Origin: Alkalihalobacillus bogoriensis ATCC BAA-922
Lineage (GTDB): Bacteria > Bacillota > Bacilli > Bacillales > Bacillaceae_F
NCBI RefSeq assembly: GCF_000621445.1
Contig: NZ_KK211279.1
Coordinates: forward strand, 1 to 56,727
Direction of reading: 5' to 3'
DNA length: 56,727 nt
Shown here piece by piece: positions 1 to 8,941 of the stretch; the stretch's first letter is position 1; each line of letters opens with the position of its first letter. The translations under genes were made by a program, and so were the position numbers. The notes beneath the pieces were generated by a model. It had not been told where the DNA came from, did not search any database, and saw only the letters and a program-made list of their open reading frames with translations.

Positions 1-1
1 A

Positions 2-226
2 AAATGGGAACAACAAAAAGAATACGTAAGACAACAGCTTTCAGAAGAGAAAACGGGTGAAATCTACGGTAGGCGTAAAACCGATGTGGAACCAGTTTTC
101 GGATTTTTGAAGGCTAATTTGCATTTCACTCGTCTGTCAGTGAGAGGCAAAGAGAAGGTGAAAAATGAATTAGGGTTTGCCTTCCTGGCGGTGAACTTGA
201 GAAAGTACATTGCCAGGAGCGGCTAA
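2..226 (+). CDS. IS1182-family-like transposase, C-terminal fragment (cut by window edge)
   Basis: The open frame enters from the left edge and ends with TAA at 224-226. The last 74 residues carry the C-terminal signature of IS1182-like DDE transposases: GRRKTDVEPVFGFLKANL, then LSVRGKEKVKNELGF and AVNLRKY. The Glu of DVEP is probably the last acidic residue of the DDE triad. The N-terminal part lies outside the window, so whether the element is intact cannot be judged. It is the only transposase-like coding sequence seen here. Confidence 0.8.
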   Translation, partial: KWEQQKEYVRQQLSEEKTGEIYGRRKTDVEPVFGFLKANLHFTRLSVRGKEKVKNELGFAFLAVNLRKYIARSG

Positions 227-256
227 TATGATAATAATCCATCTAACGCTCCAACT

Positions 257-299
257 AAAAAGGTTCCGAACATCATCTTTGGATGTTCGGAACCTTTTT
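257..299 (+). terminator. Long hairpin at the end of the IS-like element, probable bidirectional terminator
   Basis: Perfect arms at 257-274 and 282-299 (core GGTTCCGAACATC) enclose a 7-nt loop and are flanked by A and T runs, so it could stop transcription on both strands. It lies between the transposase end and the convergent gene at 346-849. It may also belong to the end of the insertion element. Confidence 0.65.
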
Positions 300-345
300 C
301 AATTATTTCTGGCTAGTTATGTCCCAGCCTCTAGATTTCTTATTG

Positions 346-849
346 TTACTGATTCACTTCTTGTAGGAGCCAATTTGGAATCGGCTGACTAAAGTCAAAT
401 TCATCTTTCGGGTCACGGCGACTTTCAGGCATCACGTCACCCTCTACCTTTACAAGAAATTGATTCACATACCGATTGCTATTATCAGATACTTCGACTT
501 GCCCTATCCAAGTTCCTGGCATCGAAAAAATAACTTCTGCCTCGTATAACCCATCTTCAACATGGTGCATTGGTTTTGTTAAATGGTGAACCATCTCAGG
601 CATATCAAAAGTTAGAGACACTTTTGCATTTGTAAGCGCCTCGTCCCATTGATCATGAAGAAAGATTTGAATCGACGTCGCTTCTCCCGTCTGATATCGC
701 GCTTGTTCTACGACTGTCATCTTCCAATTTGTTTGTAATGTTTCTTTCATGATTAATGTATAGCTTACCCATGTCGTTACTAGAATGAAAGCAATGGCTA
801 AGAAAAACGATGTTTTTGGATGTTTAAAAATTATTTTTTCTACATTCAC
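346..849 (-). CDS. Membrane-anchored FixH/YtkA-like domain protein
   Basis: 167 aa. One N-terminal membrane segment (about residues 13-34, hydrophobic run FFLAIAFILVTTWVSY) is followed by an outward-facing beta-sandwich domain with the pattern of the YtkA/FixH family: a central FDMPEMVH motif and a later PGTWIGQVEV strand. Family members are linked to cytochrome oxidase assembly or to uncharacterised envelope roles. No oxidase genes are adjacent, so the function is open. An AGGAGAAAG ribosome site precedes the ATG. It ends just after the hairpin at 257-299. Confidence 0.7.
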   Translation of the reverse strand: MNVEKIIFKHPKTSFFLAIAFILVTTWVSYTLIMKETLQTNWKMTVVEQARYQTGEATSIQIFLHDQWDEALTNAKVSLTFDMPEMVHHLTKPMHHVEDGLYEAEVIFSMPGTWIGQVEVSDNSNRYVNQFLVKVEGDVMPESRRDPKDEFDFSQPIPNWLLQEVNQ

Positions 850-952
850 ATCTTTCTCCTCCCTTTCCTCCTCACCATCCTTGCCATAGATATCAATCCA
901 TAAACATACACATCCATATTTTGACGCAAACTATTCTAAGAGGAGGGAAACC

Positions 953-1765
953 ATGCCTGAATTACCTGAAATGGAAACATACAAAAAATTACTTACTCGT
1001 TTTATCACATCATCGCCAATCACAAAAATCGAGATTAATCGTGAAAAGTCAGTGAATGTCCCGCCTACACAATTTCAGCAAATCGTATTGGGGAACTCTG
1101 TCACATCGATTGAGCGTAGAGCTAAATATTTATTGTTCCACCTCCAATCTGGACATGTTATGTTATTACACCTCATGCTTGGAGGTTGGATGTTCGTTAG
1201 TCAAAACGGTGAAAGTCCGAATCGAACAAAGCAAATCATTCTTACATTTGAGAATTCAACTTCGTTATATTTTATTGGATTGCGCTTAGGATATTTGCAT
1301 CTTATAACGATAAGGGAATGTGAAGAGATTATAAGTAAGCTAGGGCCTGAACCGTTGCATCCTGCTTTTACTCAAGCAGACTTTGAATCACAACTCGAAA
1401 AAAAACGGAGTATTGCGAAAACGCTACTCGTGAATCAACAATTTTTATCTGGCATTGGAAACTTTTATTCCGATGAAATATTATTTGATGCTAAGCTTCT
1501 CCCATCTAGAACTGTCAACACGTTAACGAAGTCCGAAAAGCTCACATTATTTCAAAGTATTAAAACCGTTTTGCAAAAAGCGGTTCAATCTGGTGGATAT
1601 ATGGATCACCCGCTTTATGAAAACGATACATTAACAGGCTCGTTTGTAAAACAAGCTACTGTGTATGACCGCGAAGGTGAACCGTGTCGCCGTTGCTCCA
1701 TACCTATTGTTCGCACAGAATTATCCTCGAAAAAATGCTTTTATTGCCCAACTTGTCAAAAATAA
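953..1765 (+). CDS. Fpg/Nei-family DNA glycosylase
   Basis: 270 aa. Base-excision repair glycosylase/AP lyase of the formamidopyrimidine type. Visible landmarks are the N-terminal PELPEMET (Pro2 as nucleophile after Met removal, then Glu3), the conserved Lys in RRAKYL near residue 58, a helix-two-turn-helix segment LLVNQQFLSGIGNFYSDEIL, and a C-terminal zinc finger CRRC-x16-CPTC. The Arg usually found in the zinc-finger hairpin (GR-S/T-x-YCP) is replaced by Lys (SKKCFYCP), and the gene is not beside polA, so this may be a paralogue rather than the housekeeping mutM. A GAGGAGGG site precedes the ATG. Confidence 0.85.
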   Translation: MPELPEMETYKKLLTRFITSSPITKIEINREKSVNVPPTQFQQIVLGNSVTSIERRAKYLLFHLQSGHVMLLHLMLGGWMFVSQNGESPNRTKQIILTFENSTSLYFIGLRLGYLHLITIRECEEIISKLGPEPLHPAFTQADFESQLEKKRSIAKTLLVNQQFLSGIGNFYSDEILFDAKLLPSRTVNTLTKSEKLTLFQSIKTVLQKAVQSGGYMDHPLYENDTLTGSFVKQATVYDREGEPCRRCSIPIVRTELSSKKCFYCPTCQK

Positions 1766-1808
1766 AAAAACGGGAGCGTTTCCGAAGATTTCATTGCTAT
1801 GCTTAAAC

Positions 1809-2026
1809 ATCCCATATCTCATTTTTGCGGTCAGAGCAGCCGTTATTTGTGTACATGATAAAGGTTTCCGTTTTTTAGCGGCCACAGGAGCGCTTATTCA
1901 CGCAAAAACAACGCTATTCCTAGCGATATATTATGATTAACTGCTCCTGTGTCCACCAACGTTCCAAAACGCTAGCCATGTTCACAGATAACGGTTTTCT
2001 TGGCCGCTTACTTACCATAAACAACT
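1809..2026. repeat. Dispersed palindromic intergenic repeat, copy 1
   Basis: Core 1827-2007 (181 bp) runs from GCGG to CCGC. The left arm (to about 1892) pairs imperfectly with the right arm (from about 1942): GTTATTTGTG-ACATG matches CATGTTCACAGATAAC, and GGCCACAGGAGC matches GCTCCTGTGTCC. A small hairpin CGCTATTCCTAGCG sits in the middle. Related copies lie at 23903-24083, 28802-28981 and 52392-52521. Conserved flanks extend to about 1809 (CCCATATCTCA) and 2026 (TTACCATAAACAAC). No coding frame is conserved; it looks like a MITE-like or structured-RNA element. Confidence 0.85.
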
Positions 2027-2056
2027 AAAAAAGCTGTCGAGTATATCTCGACAGCT
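2026..2056 (-). terminator. Terminator of yhcX
   Basis: On the minus strand, AGCTGTCGAG / CTCGACAGCT (2032-2041 with 2047-2056, perfect) is followed by a run of T. It lies directly downstream of the yhcX stop codon. Confidence 0.85.
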
Positions 2057-2069
2057 AACACCATGTATT

Positions 2070-3614
2070 TTATTTATCTAATTCATACTGAATTCGATAA
2101 ATATCATTTCTTCGGTCACGTAATTGATTGACAGTTCCTGATTTCCGGTGGCGACGCAATATTTCAAGGTCAACGTCTGCCACAACAACCGTATCAATAT
2201 TCGGGTTACATTCTCCTGCAATGCCATCCCGTGGGAAAGAAAAGTCAGACGGTGTAAAAATCCCAGACTGGGCATATTGAATATCCATATTTTCAACATC
2301 TGGCAAGTTTCCAACAGTTCCCGAAATCACCGTATACACTTGGTTTTCAATGGCACGTGCTTGTGCACAGTACCTAACACGTAAATAGCCTTGTCTTTCA
2401 TCTGTACAGAACGGCGTAAAAATAATATTGGCTCCCTTTTCCGTTGCAATCCTTGCTAACTCAGGAAACTCCACATCATAACATATTTGAATGGAAATCT
2501 TGCCACAATCCGTATCAAACACTTTCACTTCATCACCTTGGCTAATCCCCCAATATTTCCGTTCATTTGGTGTAATATGAAGTTTATACTGTTTTTCAAT
2601 TGTTCCATCTCGACGAAATAGGTAGGCAATGTTGTAAATCTTATTATTTTCCTCAACAAAATGTGATCCACCAATAATATTAATATTGTACTTAACGGCT
2701 AAGTCCGTAAACACTTGAATATATTGTTCTGTAAATTCCGTTAAGCGGCGAATAGCCCGACTCGGACTTTTTTCCGGTAAAAACGAAAGTAATTGTGTTG
2801 TGAAAATTTCAGGAAATACCGCAAAATCTGAACCATAACTCGCAGCGACATCTGTGTAATATTCACATTGAACGGCAAAATCTTCAAATGAATTGATTTT
2901 TTTCATCATATATTGAATCGAAGTAATTCGAACCGGAAAAGAAGTTTTGAATTGACGGCGAGAGGTCGCTTGGTAATCAATATTGTTCCATTCCATTAAT
3001 GTCGCATATTTCATCGAAGCTTGGTCATCTTCTAAATAATTTTTGTTAATTCGCTTTAATGTAAATCCATTCAGAATTTGAAAAGTTAGGACCGGGTCGT
3101 ATATATTATGAATGCTCACTTGTTCCACATATTCCCTTGGAGTATATTCTGTTGCATATTTATAATAATTCGGTATGCGTCCACCGATTATGATACTTTT
3201 CAAATTTAATCTTCTCGCTAAATCTTTTCTTGCTTCATATAAACGTCGACCAATCTTCATTCTTCGATAGTCCGGATGCACCATAACTTCTATCCCGTAT
3301 AAATTAAAGCCCTCAGGGTCATGATTCGTGATATAACCATCATCTGTAATGTCATCGTATGTGTGCTGGTCATCATATTCATCAAAGTTAACAATAAGAC
3401 TAGAACAAGAACCGATAATCTTTCCATCATATTCAACACAAAGCTGTCCTTCTGGAAACATCGATAAATGACTTTCTAAATGCTCCACTTTCCATGGTTC
3501 CATATTTGGAAAACATATTTTTTGCAGGTCAATAATCGCCTGGAAGTCTGTCGGTAAAATATTTCGTATCTCTATTTTCTTTTCAAATTTAGAAACGTCT
3601 ATTTTATTTGTCAT
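2070..3614 (-). CDS. yhcX: YhcX-like GNAT plus carbon-nitrogen hydrolase fusion
   Basis: 514 aa from the ATG at 3614; a longer in-frame start at 3659 is less likely because the length from 3614 matches B. subtilis YhcX. The N-terminal half (about 15-200) is a GNAT acetyltransferase fold with the acetyl-CoA loop YRRMKIGRRLYEA. The C-terminal half (about 225-510) is a nitrilase-superfamily hydrolase with the complete triad: Glu269 (FPEIF), Lys344 (YKLH) and Cys378 (QICYDVEFPE). It is cytoplasmic and the substrate is unknown. The two domains suggest acylation or deacylation of a small amine. It is a single-gene unit with its own terminator. Confidence 0.9.
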   Translation of the reverse strand: MTNKIDVSKFEKKIEIRNILPTDFQAIIDLQKICFPNMEPWKVEHLESHLSMFPEGQLCVEYDGKIIGSCSSLIVNFDEYDDQHTYDDITDDGYITNHDPEGFNLYGIEVMVHPDYRRMKIGRRLYEARKDLARRLNLKSIIIGGRIPNYYKYATEYTPREYVEQVSIHNIYDPVLTFQILNGFTLKRINKNYLEDDQASMKYATLMEWNNIDYQATSRRQFKTSFPVRITSIQYMMKKINSFEDFAVQCEYYTDVAASYGSDFAVFPEIFTTQLLSFLPEKSPSRAIRRLTEFTEQYIQVFTDLAVKYNINIIGGSHFVEENNKIYNIAYLFRRDGTIEKQYKLHITPNERKYWGISQGDEVKVFDTDCGKISIQICYDVEFPELARIATEKGANIIFTPFCTDERQGYLRVRYCAQARAIENQVYTVISGTVGNLPDVENMDIQYAQSGIFTPSDFSFPRDGIAGECNPNIDTVVVADVDLEILRRHRKSGTVNQLRDRRNDIYRIQYELDK

Positions 3615-3720
3615 CGTACCTTTTTCTCTCCTATCTTTTTTATCTCTCCCTATCATCATACTTGTTTTTTAGGACACGCAAAACGATATACTCTTATCTT
3701 TTTATTCCCTCATCTGAAAT

Positions 3721-3779
3721 AAAAAAACCTATTAGAAATGAAGAGGAGAACGAACTCTTTTTTCTAATAGGTTTTTTTT
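3721..3779 (-). terminator. Terminator of cheX
   Basis: Arms 3721-3738 and 3761-3778 pair perfectly (CCTATTAGAAA core). An inner GAG/CTC stem and A/T runs on both sides make it able to work in either direction. It begins at the cheX stop codon. Confidence 0.85.
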
Positions 3780-4246
3780 TAAGCAACTACGGATTCCACA
3801 ACAGAAATATGAATTTCAATATCCCCAATTGGACTTTGATGAGGAATCGAAATAAAGGTTTGTTTTGAACGAAATTGTGATTCTCCATCATTAACAATAG
3901 GAGGAGTAACATCAATGATACATTCTTCTTTAGATAATTCAGTCGCGGTTGTACCGGCCACCCAATTTCCAAATTCTTGAACAGCACTCCAACCCATTTC
4001 ATCTAAAGTTGTAATTTCCATGCCACCCATCATAATTCCGACTAATTTTTGAGCTGTATCTTTTGAAAATGAACAAATAATTTGTCCACTTAATTGCCCC
4101 TTTACTCCTAATAATACTGAAACTTGATTTGATGATACAGACCCAATGTTCACTGTCGGTTTTTGTTGTTGTACTTCAACACCAAAATGTGATTGCAAAA
4201 TTGTTTTTGTTGCTCTACATATGGCATTTATATGGTTTGCATTCAT
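3779..4246 (-). CDS. cheX: Chemotaxis protein CheX (CheY-P phosphatase)
   Basis: 155 aa, full length for CheX. The CheC/CheX/FliY phosphatase signature ExxN is present as Glu91-Phe-Gly-Asn94 within SAVQEFGNWVAG, followed by the central and C-terminal strands ending IEIHISVVES. CheX dephosphorylates CheY-P and so resets flagellar signalling. It stands alone, away from any che/fla cluster, with its own terminator. A second protein with a CheX/CheC-like domain lies at 13417-14313. Confidence 0.9.
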   Translation of the reverse strand: MNANHINAICRATKTILQSHFGVEVQQQKPTVNIGSVSSNQVSVLLGVKGQLSGQIICSFSKDTAQKLVGIMMGGMEITTLDEMGWSAVQEFGNWVAGTTATELSKEECIIDVTPPIVNDGESQFRSKQTFISIPHQSPIGDIEIHISVVESVVA

Positions 4247-4697
4247 AGAAAAATCACCTCTGTAAGTATTTTGTTTTTTCTAAATATTACATCTCTTTTA
4301 ACGATCTAATTCTATACTACCACAAATTCTTTATTTTTTATGTTTTTTTACGAAAAAACAACAACTAAAGAACTAGGTAATACTTGTATTATCTGTTGAT
4401 ATAAAACTTTGAATTAGAAATCTTAACCTATAATGACTAGTTCCAGTTGCGTTTTCCTTATTCACTTTTTATCTAGGTCTTTAGTATATACCTTTTTTCA
4501 AATTTCGACAATGTTCTTCTTTTGTTTATAAATATGGAATTTTTCACATAAAGACCCATATCCATAATTGAAGATTGTTCATCAAGGTTTGTAAGGTTTT
4601 GTAACAGTAAATTTTTTATAGATTTTGTAAAGATGAAGGTGATTATTTGCTGATGTAGAAACTAAAAATTAAAGAACTATATTTCTGAAAGGGAGTG
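4247..4697. other. 451-bp divergent intergenic region, cheX | glgB
   Basis: AT-rich region between two divergent genes, so it should hold promoters for both. A TATAAT at 4429-4434 lacks a correctly spaced -35 box, and no convincing sigma-E type promoter (as used by the B. subtilis glg operon) was found. No repeat, riboswitch-like fold or small gene with a good ribosome site was seen. Confidence 0.5.
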
Positions 4698-6614
4698 ATG
4701 ATAATATTATCCACAACACTCATTAGTGAATTTGATTTGTTTTTATTCCACCAAGGAAACTTGTTTGAAAGCTACAATATGCTAGGCTCACACCCTTTTT
4801 CTCTAGATGGGAAACAAGGAGTACGCTTTTCTATTTGGGCTCCGCATGCCAAAAAAATATTTGTTGTCGGAGATTTTAATAATTGGAATGGTAAGCGTTA
4901 TCCAATGCATATGATAAATGAGTCTGGGGTATGGGCTTGCTTTATTCCCGATTTACCGCATGGAAGCTTGTATAAATATGAAATTCATACCGTGTCTGGC
5001 TCTATCCTTCTAAAGTCTGACCCTTTTGCTTTTTATTCAGAACTTAGACCAAACACAGCTTCAAAAGTATACGATATTAACAGCTATGTTTGGCATGATG
5101 ACTGCTGGCAAAAGCAAAAACAAAAGCAGCAGCATTTCCAAAAGCCAGTTCTTATTTATGAAGTGCATCTAGGTTCATGGAAAATTCATGCCCACGAAAC
5201 ATTTTTAAGCTATCGCGAACTTGCACAACAGCTTGTCCCCTACGTCGTAGAAATGGGATACACTCACATTGAATTGTTACCAATTACTGAACATCCTTAT
5301 GATCGTTCTTGGGGTTATCAAGCAACAGGATATTTTTCTGTCACAAGTCGTTTTGGTACCCCAGAAGACTTCATGTTTTTTATCGATACATGCCATCAGC
5401 ACAATATCGGTGTTTTTCTCGATTGGGTCCCAAGTCATTTTTGTAAAGACGACCATGGGCTTAGAATGTTTGATGGCCAACCATTATACGAATATGATGA
5501 TCCAAGAAAAGCTGAAAAACATGAATGGGGAACCTTAACCTTTGACTTTGGGAAGCCAGAAGTTGTTAGTTTTCTTATTTCAAATGCTCTATTTTGGCTT
5601 GAGAAATATCATATTGATGGGCTTCGGGTAGATGCTGTTTCTAGTATGCTTTACTTAAATTACGGTCATTCCTCAAAAGAAAAAGTTGTTAACGAATATG
5701 GAGGCGAAGAAAATTTAGAAGCCATAGAGTTTATTAAGAAATTGAATAAAACCATTTTTGCCTCATTTCCCTCAACCTTTATGATGGCAGAAGAAGCAAC
5801 AGCATGGCCACTAGTTACCTCTCCTACTTATGTTGGTGGTCTTGGATTTAATTATAAATGGAATATGGGTTGGATGAACGACATGCTTCGTTACATGGAG
5901 TTAGACCCAATTTATCGCAAATGGAATCATCACTTAATCACGTTCTCCTTTTTTTACACCTTTTCAGAAAATTTCATCTTGCCTTTATCTCATGATGAAG
6001 TTGTTCATGGGAAAAAATCGTTACTAAATAAAATGCCCGGTGATTATTGGCAAAAGTTTGCTAACCTTCGTTTATTTTTTTCTTATCTCATTGCACACCC
6101 TGGAAAAAAACTAATTTTTATGGGGGGCGAATTCGGCCAATTTGACGAGTGGAAAGACATGACTGAATTGGATTGGCAACTGCTTGACTACCCTTCTCAT
6201 AAACAAATGCATTGTTATACAAAAGCATTACATCACTTTTATCTAGCAGAACCTTCTCTTTGGGAGCTTGATCATAATCCTAATGGTTTTGAATGGGTTG
6301 ATCCTCACAATCATGAACAAAGCATTATTGCTTTTATACGAAAGGCAAACGACCAAAACGACTTTTTGCTCTTTGTTTGTAATTTCACTCCAATTGTTCG
6401 TTATGACTACCACATAGGCGTCCCAGTCGAAGGAACGTATAGCGAAGTCTTTAATAGTGATGACGAAAAGTTTGGTGGTTCCAACCAATTACATCATACA
6501 GATTTACACAGTGAACCTACCGCATGGCACAACCAGCCATACCGAATAACGATTAAAGTTCCACCTTTATCAACCGTTGTGTTTAAGTTAAAAGCTTTAG
6601 ACATAAATAACTAA
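4698..6614 (+). CDS. glgB: 1,4-alpha-glucan branching enzyme GlgB
   Basis: 638 aa from the ATG at 4698; a GTG at 4695 in the same frame sits inside the ribosome site AAAGGGAG. GH13 enzyme that makes the alpha-1,6 branches of glycogen. It has an N-terminal CBM48 module ([19 protein letters not shown]) and a catalytic barrel with GLRVDAV (nucleophile Asp), MMAEEAT (acid/base Glu) and [10 protein letters not shown] (third Asp), all intact, then a C-terminal beta domain. First gene of glgB-C-D-A-P; glgC follows after 19 bp. Confidence 0.95.
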   Translation: MIILSTTLISEFDLFLFHQGNLFESYNMLGSHPFSLDGKQGVRFSIWAPHAKKIFVVGDFNNWNGKRYPMHMINESGVWACFIPDLPHGSLYKYEIHTVSGSILLKSDPFAFYSELRPNTASKVYDINSYVWHDDCWQKQKQKQQHFQKPVLIYEVHLGSWKIHAHETFLSYRELAQQLVPYVVEMGYTHIELLPITEHPYDRSWGYQATGYFSVTSRFGTPEDFMFFIDTCHQHNIGVFLDWVPSHFCKDDHGLRMFDGQPLYEYDDPRKAEKHEWGTLTFDFGKPEVVSFLISNALFWLEKYHIDGLRVDAVSSMLYLNYGHSSKEKVVNEYGGEENLEAIEFIKKLNKTIFASFPSTFMMAEEATAWPLVTSPTYVGGLGFNYKWNMGWMNDMLRYMELDPIYRKWNHHLITFSFFYTFSENFILPLSHDEVVHGKKSLLNKMPGDYWQKFANLRLFFSYLIAHPGKKLIFMGGEFGQFDEWKDMTELDWQLLDYPSHKQMHCYTKALHHFYLAEPSLWELDHNPNGFEWVDPHNHEQSIIAFIRKANDQNDFLLFVCNFTPIVRYDYHIGVPVEGTYSEVFNSDDEKFGGSNQLHHTDLHSEPTAWHNQPYRITIKVPPLSTVVFKLKALDINN

Positions 6615-6633
6615 AATGAGGGGAGATAAAAAC

Positions 6634-7782
6634 ATGAAAAAAAAATGTGTAGGAATGCTACTTGCTGGTGGAGAAGGAAAACGCCTTGGATTACTCACGA
6701 AAAAAATTGCTAAACCGGCTGTTCCCTTTGGAGGAAAATACCGAATTATTGATTTCACCCTAAGCAATTGCACAAACTCAGGAATTGATACGGTTGGGGT
6801 ATTAACCCAATATGAACCGTTAGCATTAAATGCCCACCTTGGGATTGGTTCACCGTGGGATTTAGACCGTCGAGATGGCGGAGTCTCTATTTTGCCTCCA
6901 TTCATGGCAAAAAAAGGAGCGTCTTGGTATCAAGGAACTGCTGATGCAATTTACCAAAATATAAGTTTTATCGAACAATATAATCCTGACTTTGTGCTTG
7001 TCATTTCTGGTGACCACATTTATAAAATGAATTATTCTGCCATGATTGATTTTCATACGAAACATAATGCTGAGGCTACCATTTCTGTTATCCAAGTACC
7101 TTGGGAAGAAGCGAGTCGTTTTGGCATTATGAACACCGGACAACATCATCGAATTACAGAGTTTGAGGAAAAACCTGAAAACCCGAAAAATAATATGGCT
7201 TCGATGGGAATTTACATTTTTAATTGGAGCATTCTTAAATCGTACTTACTTGAAGATGCAAAAAATATTAATTCTAGCCATGACTTTGGTAAAGATATTA
7301 TTCCTGCTATGCTCAATGACAAACGTAATCTGGTTGCCTTTCCGTTTAATGGATATTGGAAAGACGTTGGAACTGTCCGTAGTTATTGGGAAGCAAATAT
7401 GGACTTGTTAAAAGACTCTCCTTCCTTGCAATTAAATGATGTTCATTGGAGAATCTTTTCTGTTAATCCAAATCAGCCACCACAGTTCATCTCACCTACT
7501 GCAAAAGTAAGTTGTTCGTTAATCAATGAAGGCTGCATTATCCACGGTACTGTAGCAAATTCCATTCTTTTTTATGGTGTTGAAATAAAAGAACAAACAA
7601 CAATAAAACATTCGGTTATTATGTCAAATGTATCCATCGGAAAAAATGTTGTTATTGAAAGAGCCATCATTAATGAAGGAACTGTCATTCCTAACAATGT
7701 CTGCATTAAACCAACCGACCCTAATGACATTATTGTGTTAGACAAAGATTCCATTATTGCAGATTATGCAATTGCTAACTAA
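6634..7782 (+). CDS. glgC: Glucose-1-phosphate adenylyltransferase GlgC
   Basis: 382 aa. Makes ADP-glucose from ATP and glucose-1-phosphate, the committed step of glycogen synthesis. The start at 6634 is preferred over an in-frame ATG at 6616 because AGGGGAG lies at the right distance and [13 protein letters not shown] aligns with known GlgC starts. The nucleotide-binding loop LAGGEGKRL with the following [15 protein letters not shown] is intact, as are GDHIYKM and the C-terminal left-handed beta-helix hexapeptides. It probably assembles with GlgD, encoded 22 bp downstream. Confidence 0.95.
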   Translation: MKKKCVGMLLAGGEGKRLGLLTKKIAKPAVPFGGKYRIIDFTLSNCTNSGIDTVGVLTQYEPLALNAHLGIGSPWDLDRRDGGVSILPPFMAKKGASWYQGTADAIYQNISFIEQYNPDFVLVISGDHIYKMNYSAMIDFHTKHNAEATISVIQVPWEEASRFGIMNTGQHHRITEFEEKPENPKNNMASMGIYIFNWSILKSYLLEDAKNINSSHDFGKDIIPAMLNDKRNLVAFPFNGYWKDVGTVRSYWEANMDLLKDSPSLQLNDVHWRIFSVNPNQPPQFISPTAKVSCSLINEGCIIHGTVANSILFYGVEIKEQTTIKHSVIMSNVSIGKNVVIERAIINEGTVIPNNVCIKPTDPNDIIVLDKDSIIADYAIAN

Positions 7783-7804
7783 TAACAAAAAGGAGGAACA
7801 CGAA

Positions 7805-8911
7805 ATGGAAACAATGCTAGGTGTTATTAATTTAGATTCTGAGCATGACTTTTTAAATGAGCTAACTTATTTTCGTTGTGGTGCGGCTACTCCTTTTGGT
7901 GGAAGATATCGATTAATTGATTTTGTTCTTTCGAATATGACAAATGCAAATATCCGAGATGTCGCTGTCTTTACTAGAAAGAAATATCGTTCTTTAATGG
8001 ACCATCTCGGAACAGGCTCATCTTGGGACCTTGATAGAAAACATGGGGGCTTGTTTATCCTTCCCCCTGATTGGAACGATCCAACCGATATATCGAAAGG
8101 TGATTTTCAACATTTTCATAACAATCGAGATTTCTTTTCTCGCTCTTCCTCTCAATATGTATTAATTTCTGGAAGTCAACATATTTGTAACATCAATTAT
8201 AACGAAGCATTAGACGCTCATCTTTCATCTGGGGCAGATATCACTGTCCTTTATAAATCAATTGATATACTTGAAGACGAACATCAGCATTGCTTTAAAC
8301 TTCACATGAACCCATTAGGAAGAGTTATGGAAATTACAAAAGATCATTATAACCATAATGTCTTTTTAGGAATGTTTATCCTCAAGAAAAGCCTCCTCCT
8401 CGAACTTGTGGACCATTGTATTGCTCGAGGAATGAGTAATTTCTTTGAAGATGGAATTATTCAACACTTGTCTTCTCTCATAGTATATGGAAATCCATAT
8501 CATGGTCATCTTGCTGTCATTAATTCAATTGAAAGCTATTATAAACACTCGATGTCTTTGCTAAATCCAGACGTGTATCAAAGTTTATTTTTCCAAGACC
8601 AACTTGTTTTCACAAAAGTAAAAGATGAGCCACCAGCAAAATATTTAACGGGGTCAAAAGTAAAAAATTCACTTGTAGCCAATGGTTGTATCATTGAAGG
8701 CGAAGTGGAAAATTGTGTATTATTTCGCGGTGTTCACATAAAAAAAGGGGCTAGCATCAAAAACTCTATCATTATGCAACGTTGTGAAATTGAAGAAAAC
8801 GTAAGGTTAGACCGAGTTATTATTGATAAAGACGTTCATTTATTGCCTGAACGCACGTTAATCGGGGCCCCTAAACAACCTTACGTTGTCGCGAAACGAA
8901 AAGTGATTTAA
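7805..8911 (+). CDS. glgD: GlgD, regulatory-type subunit of ADP-glucose pyrophosphorylase
   Basis: 368 aa. A GlgC paralogue in which the N-terminal nucleotide loop GGxGxRL is replaced by a degenerate stretch (INLDSEHDFLNELTYFR), while TPFGGRYRLIDFVLSN, SGSQH and the C-terminal hexapeptide helix remain. This fits the known Bacillus arrangement in which GlgD is non-catalytic or weakly catalytic and modulates GlgC in a heterotetramer. The ATG at 7805 follows AAAGGAGGA. An upstream in-frame start at 7757 would overlap glgC and is not favoured. Confidence 0.93.
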   Translation: METMLGVINLDSEHDFLNELTYFRCGAATPFGGRYRLIDFVLSNMTNANIRDVAVFTRKKYRSLMDHLGTGSSWDLDRKHGGLFILPPDWNDPTDISKGDFQHFHNNRDFFSRSSSQYVLISGSQHICNINYNEALDAHLSSGADITVLYKSIDILEDEHQHCFKLHMNPLGRVMEITKDHYNHNVFLGMFILKKSLLLELVDHCIARGMSNFFEDGIIQHLSSLIVYGNPYHGHLAVINSIESYYKHSMSLLNPDVYQSLFFQDQLVFTKVKDEPPAKYLTGSKVKNSLVANGCIIEGEVENCVLFRGVHIKKGASIKNSIIMQRCEIEENVRLDRVIIDKDVHLLPERTLIGAPKQPYVVAKRKVI

Positions 8912-8941
8912 TCTTTTTTGGAAATAAGGAGCTGTGAAACT

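Noticed and set aside
1827-2007. Palindromic repeat as terminal inverted repeats of an insertion sequence
   Set aside because: No transposase frame exists between the arms, and the 181-bp unit recurs as a whole. It is treated as a repeat element, not an IS.
4429-4434. TATAAT upstream of glgB as a promoter -10 box
   Set aside because: The nearest TTGAAT is 14 bp away and TTGATA 27 bp away, both wrong spacings, so it is not called.
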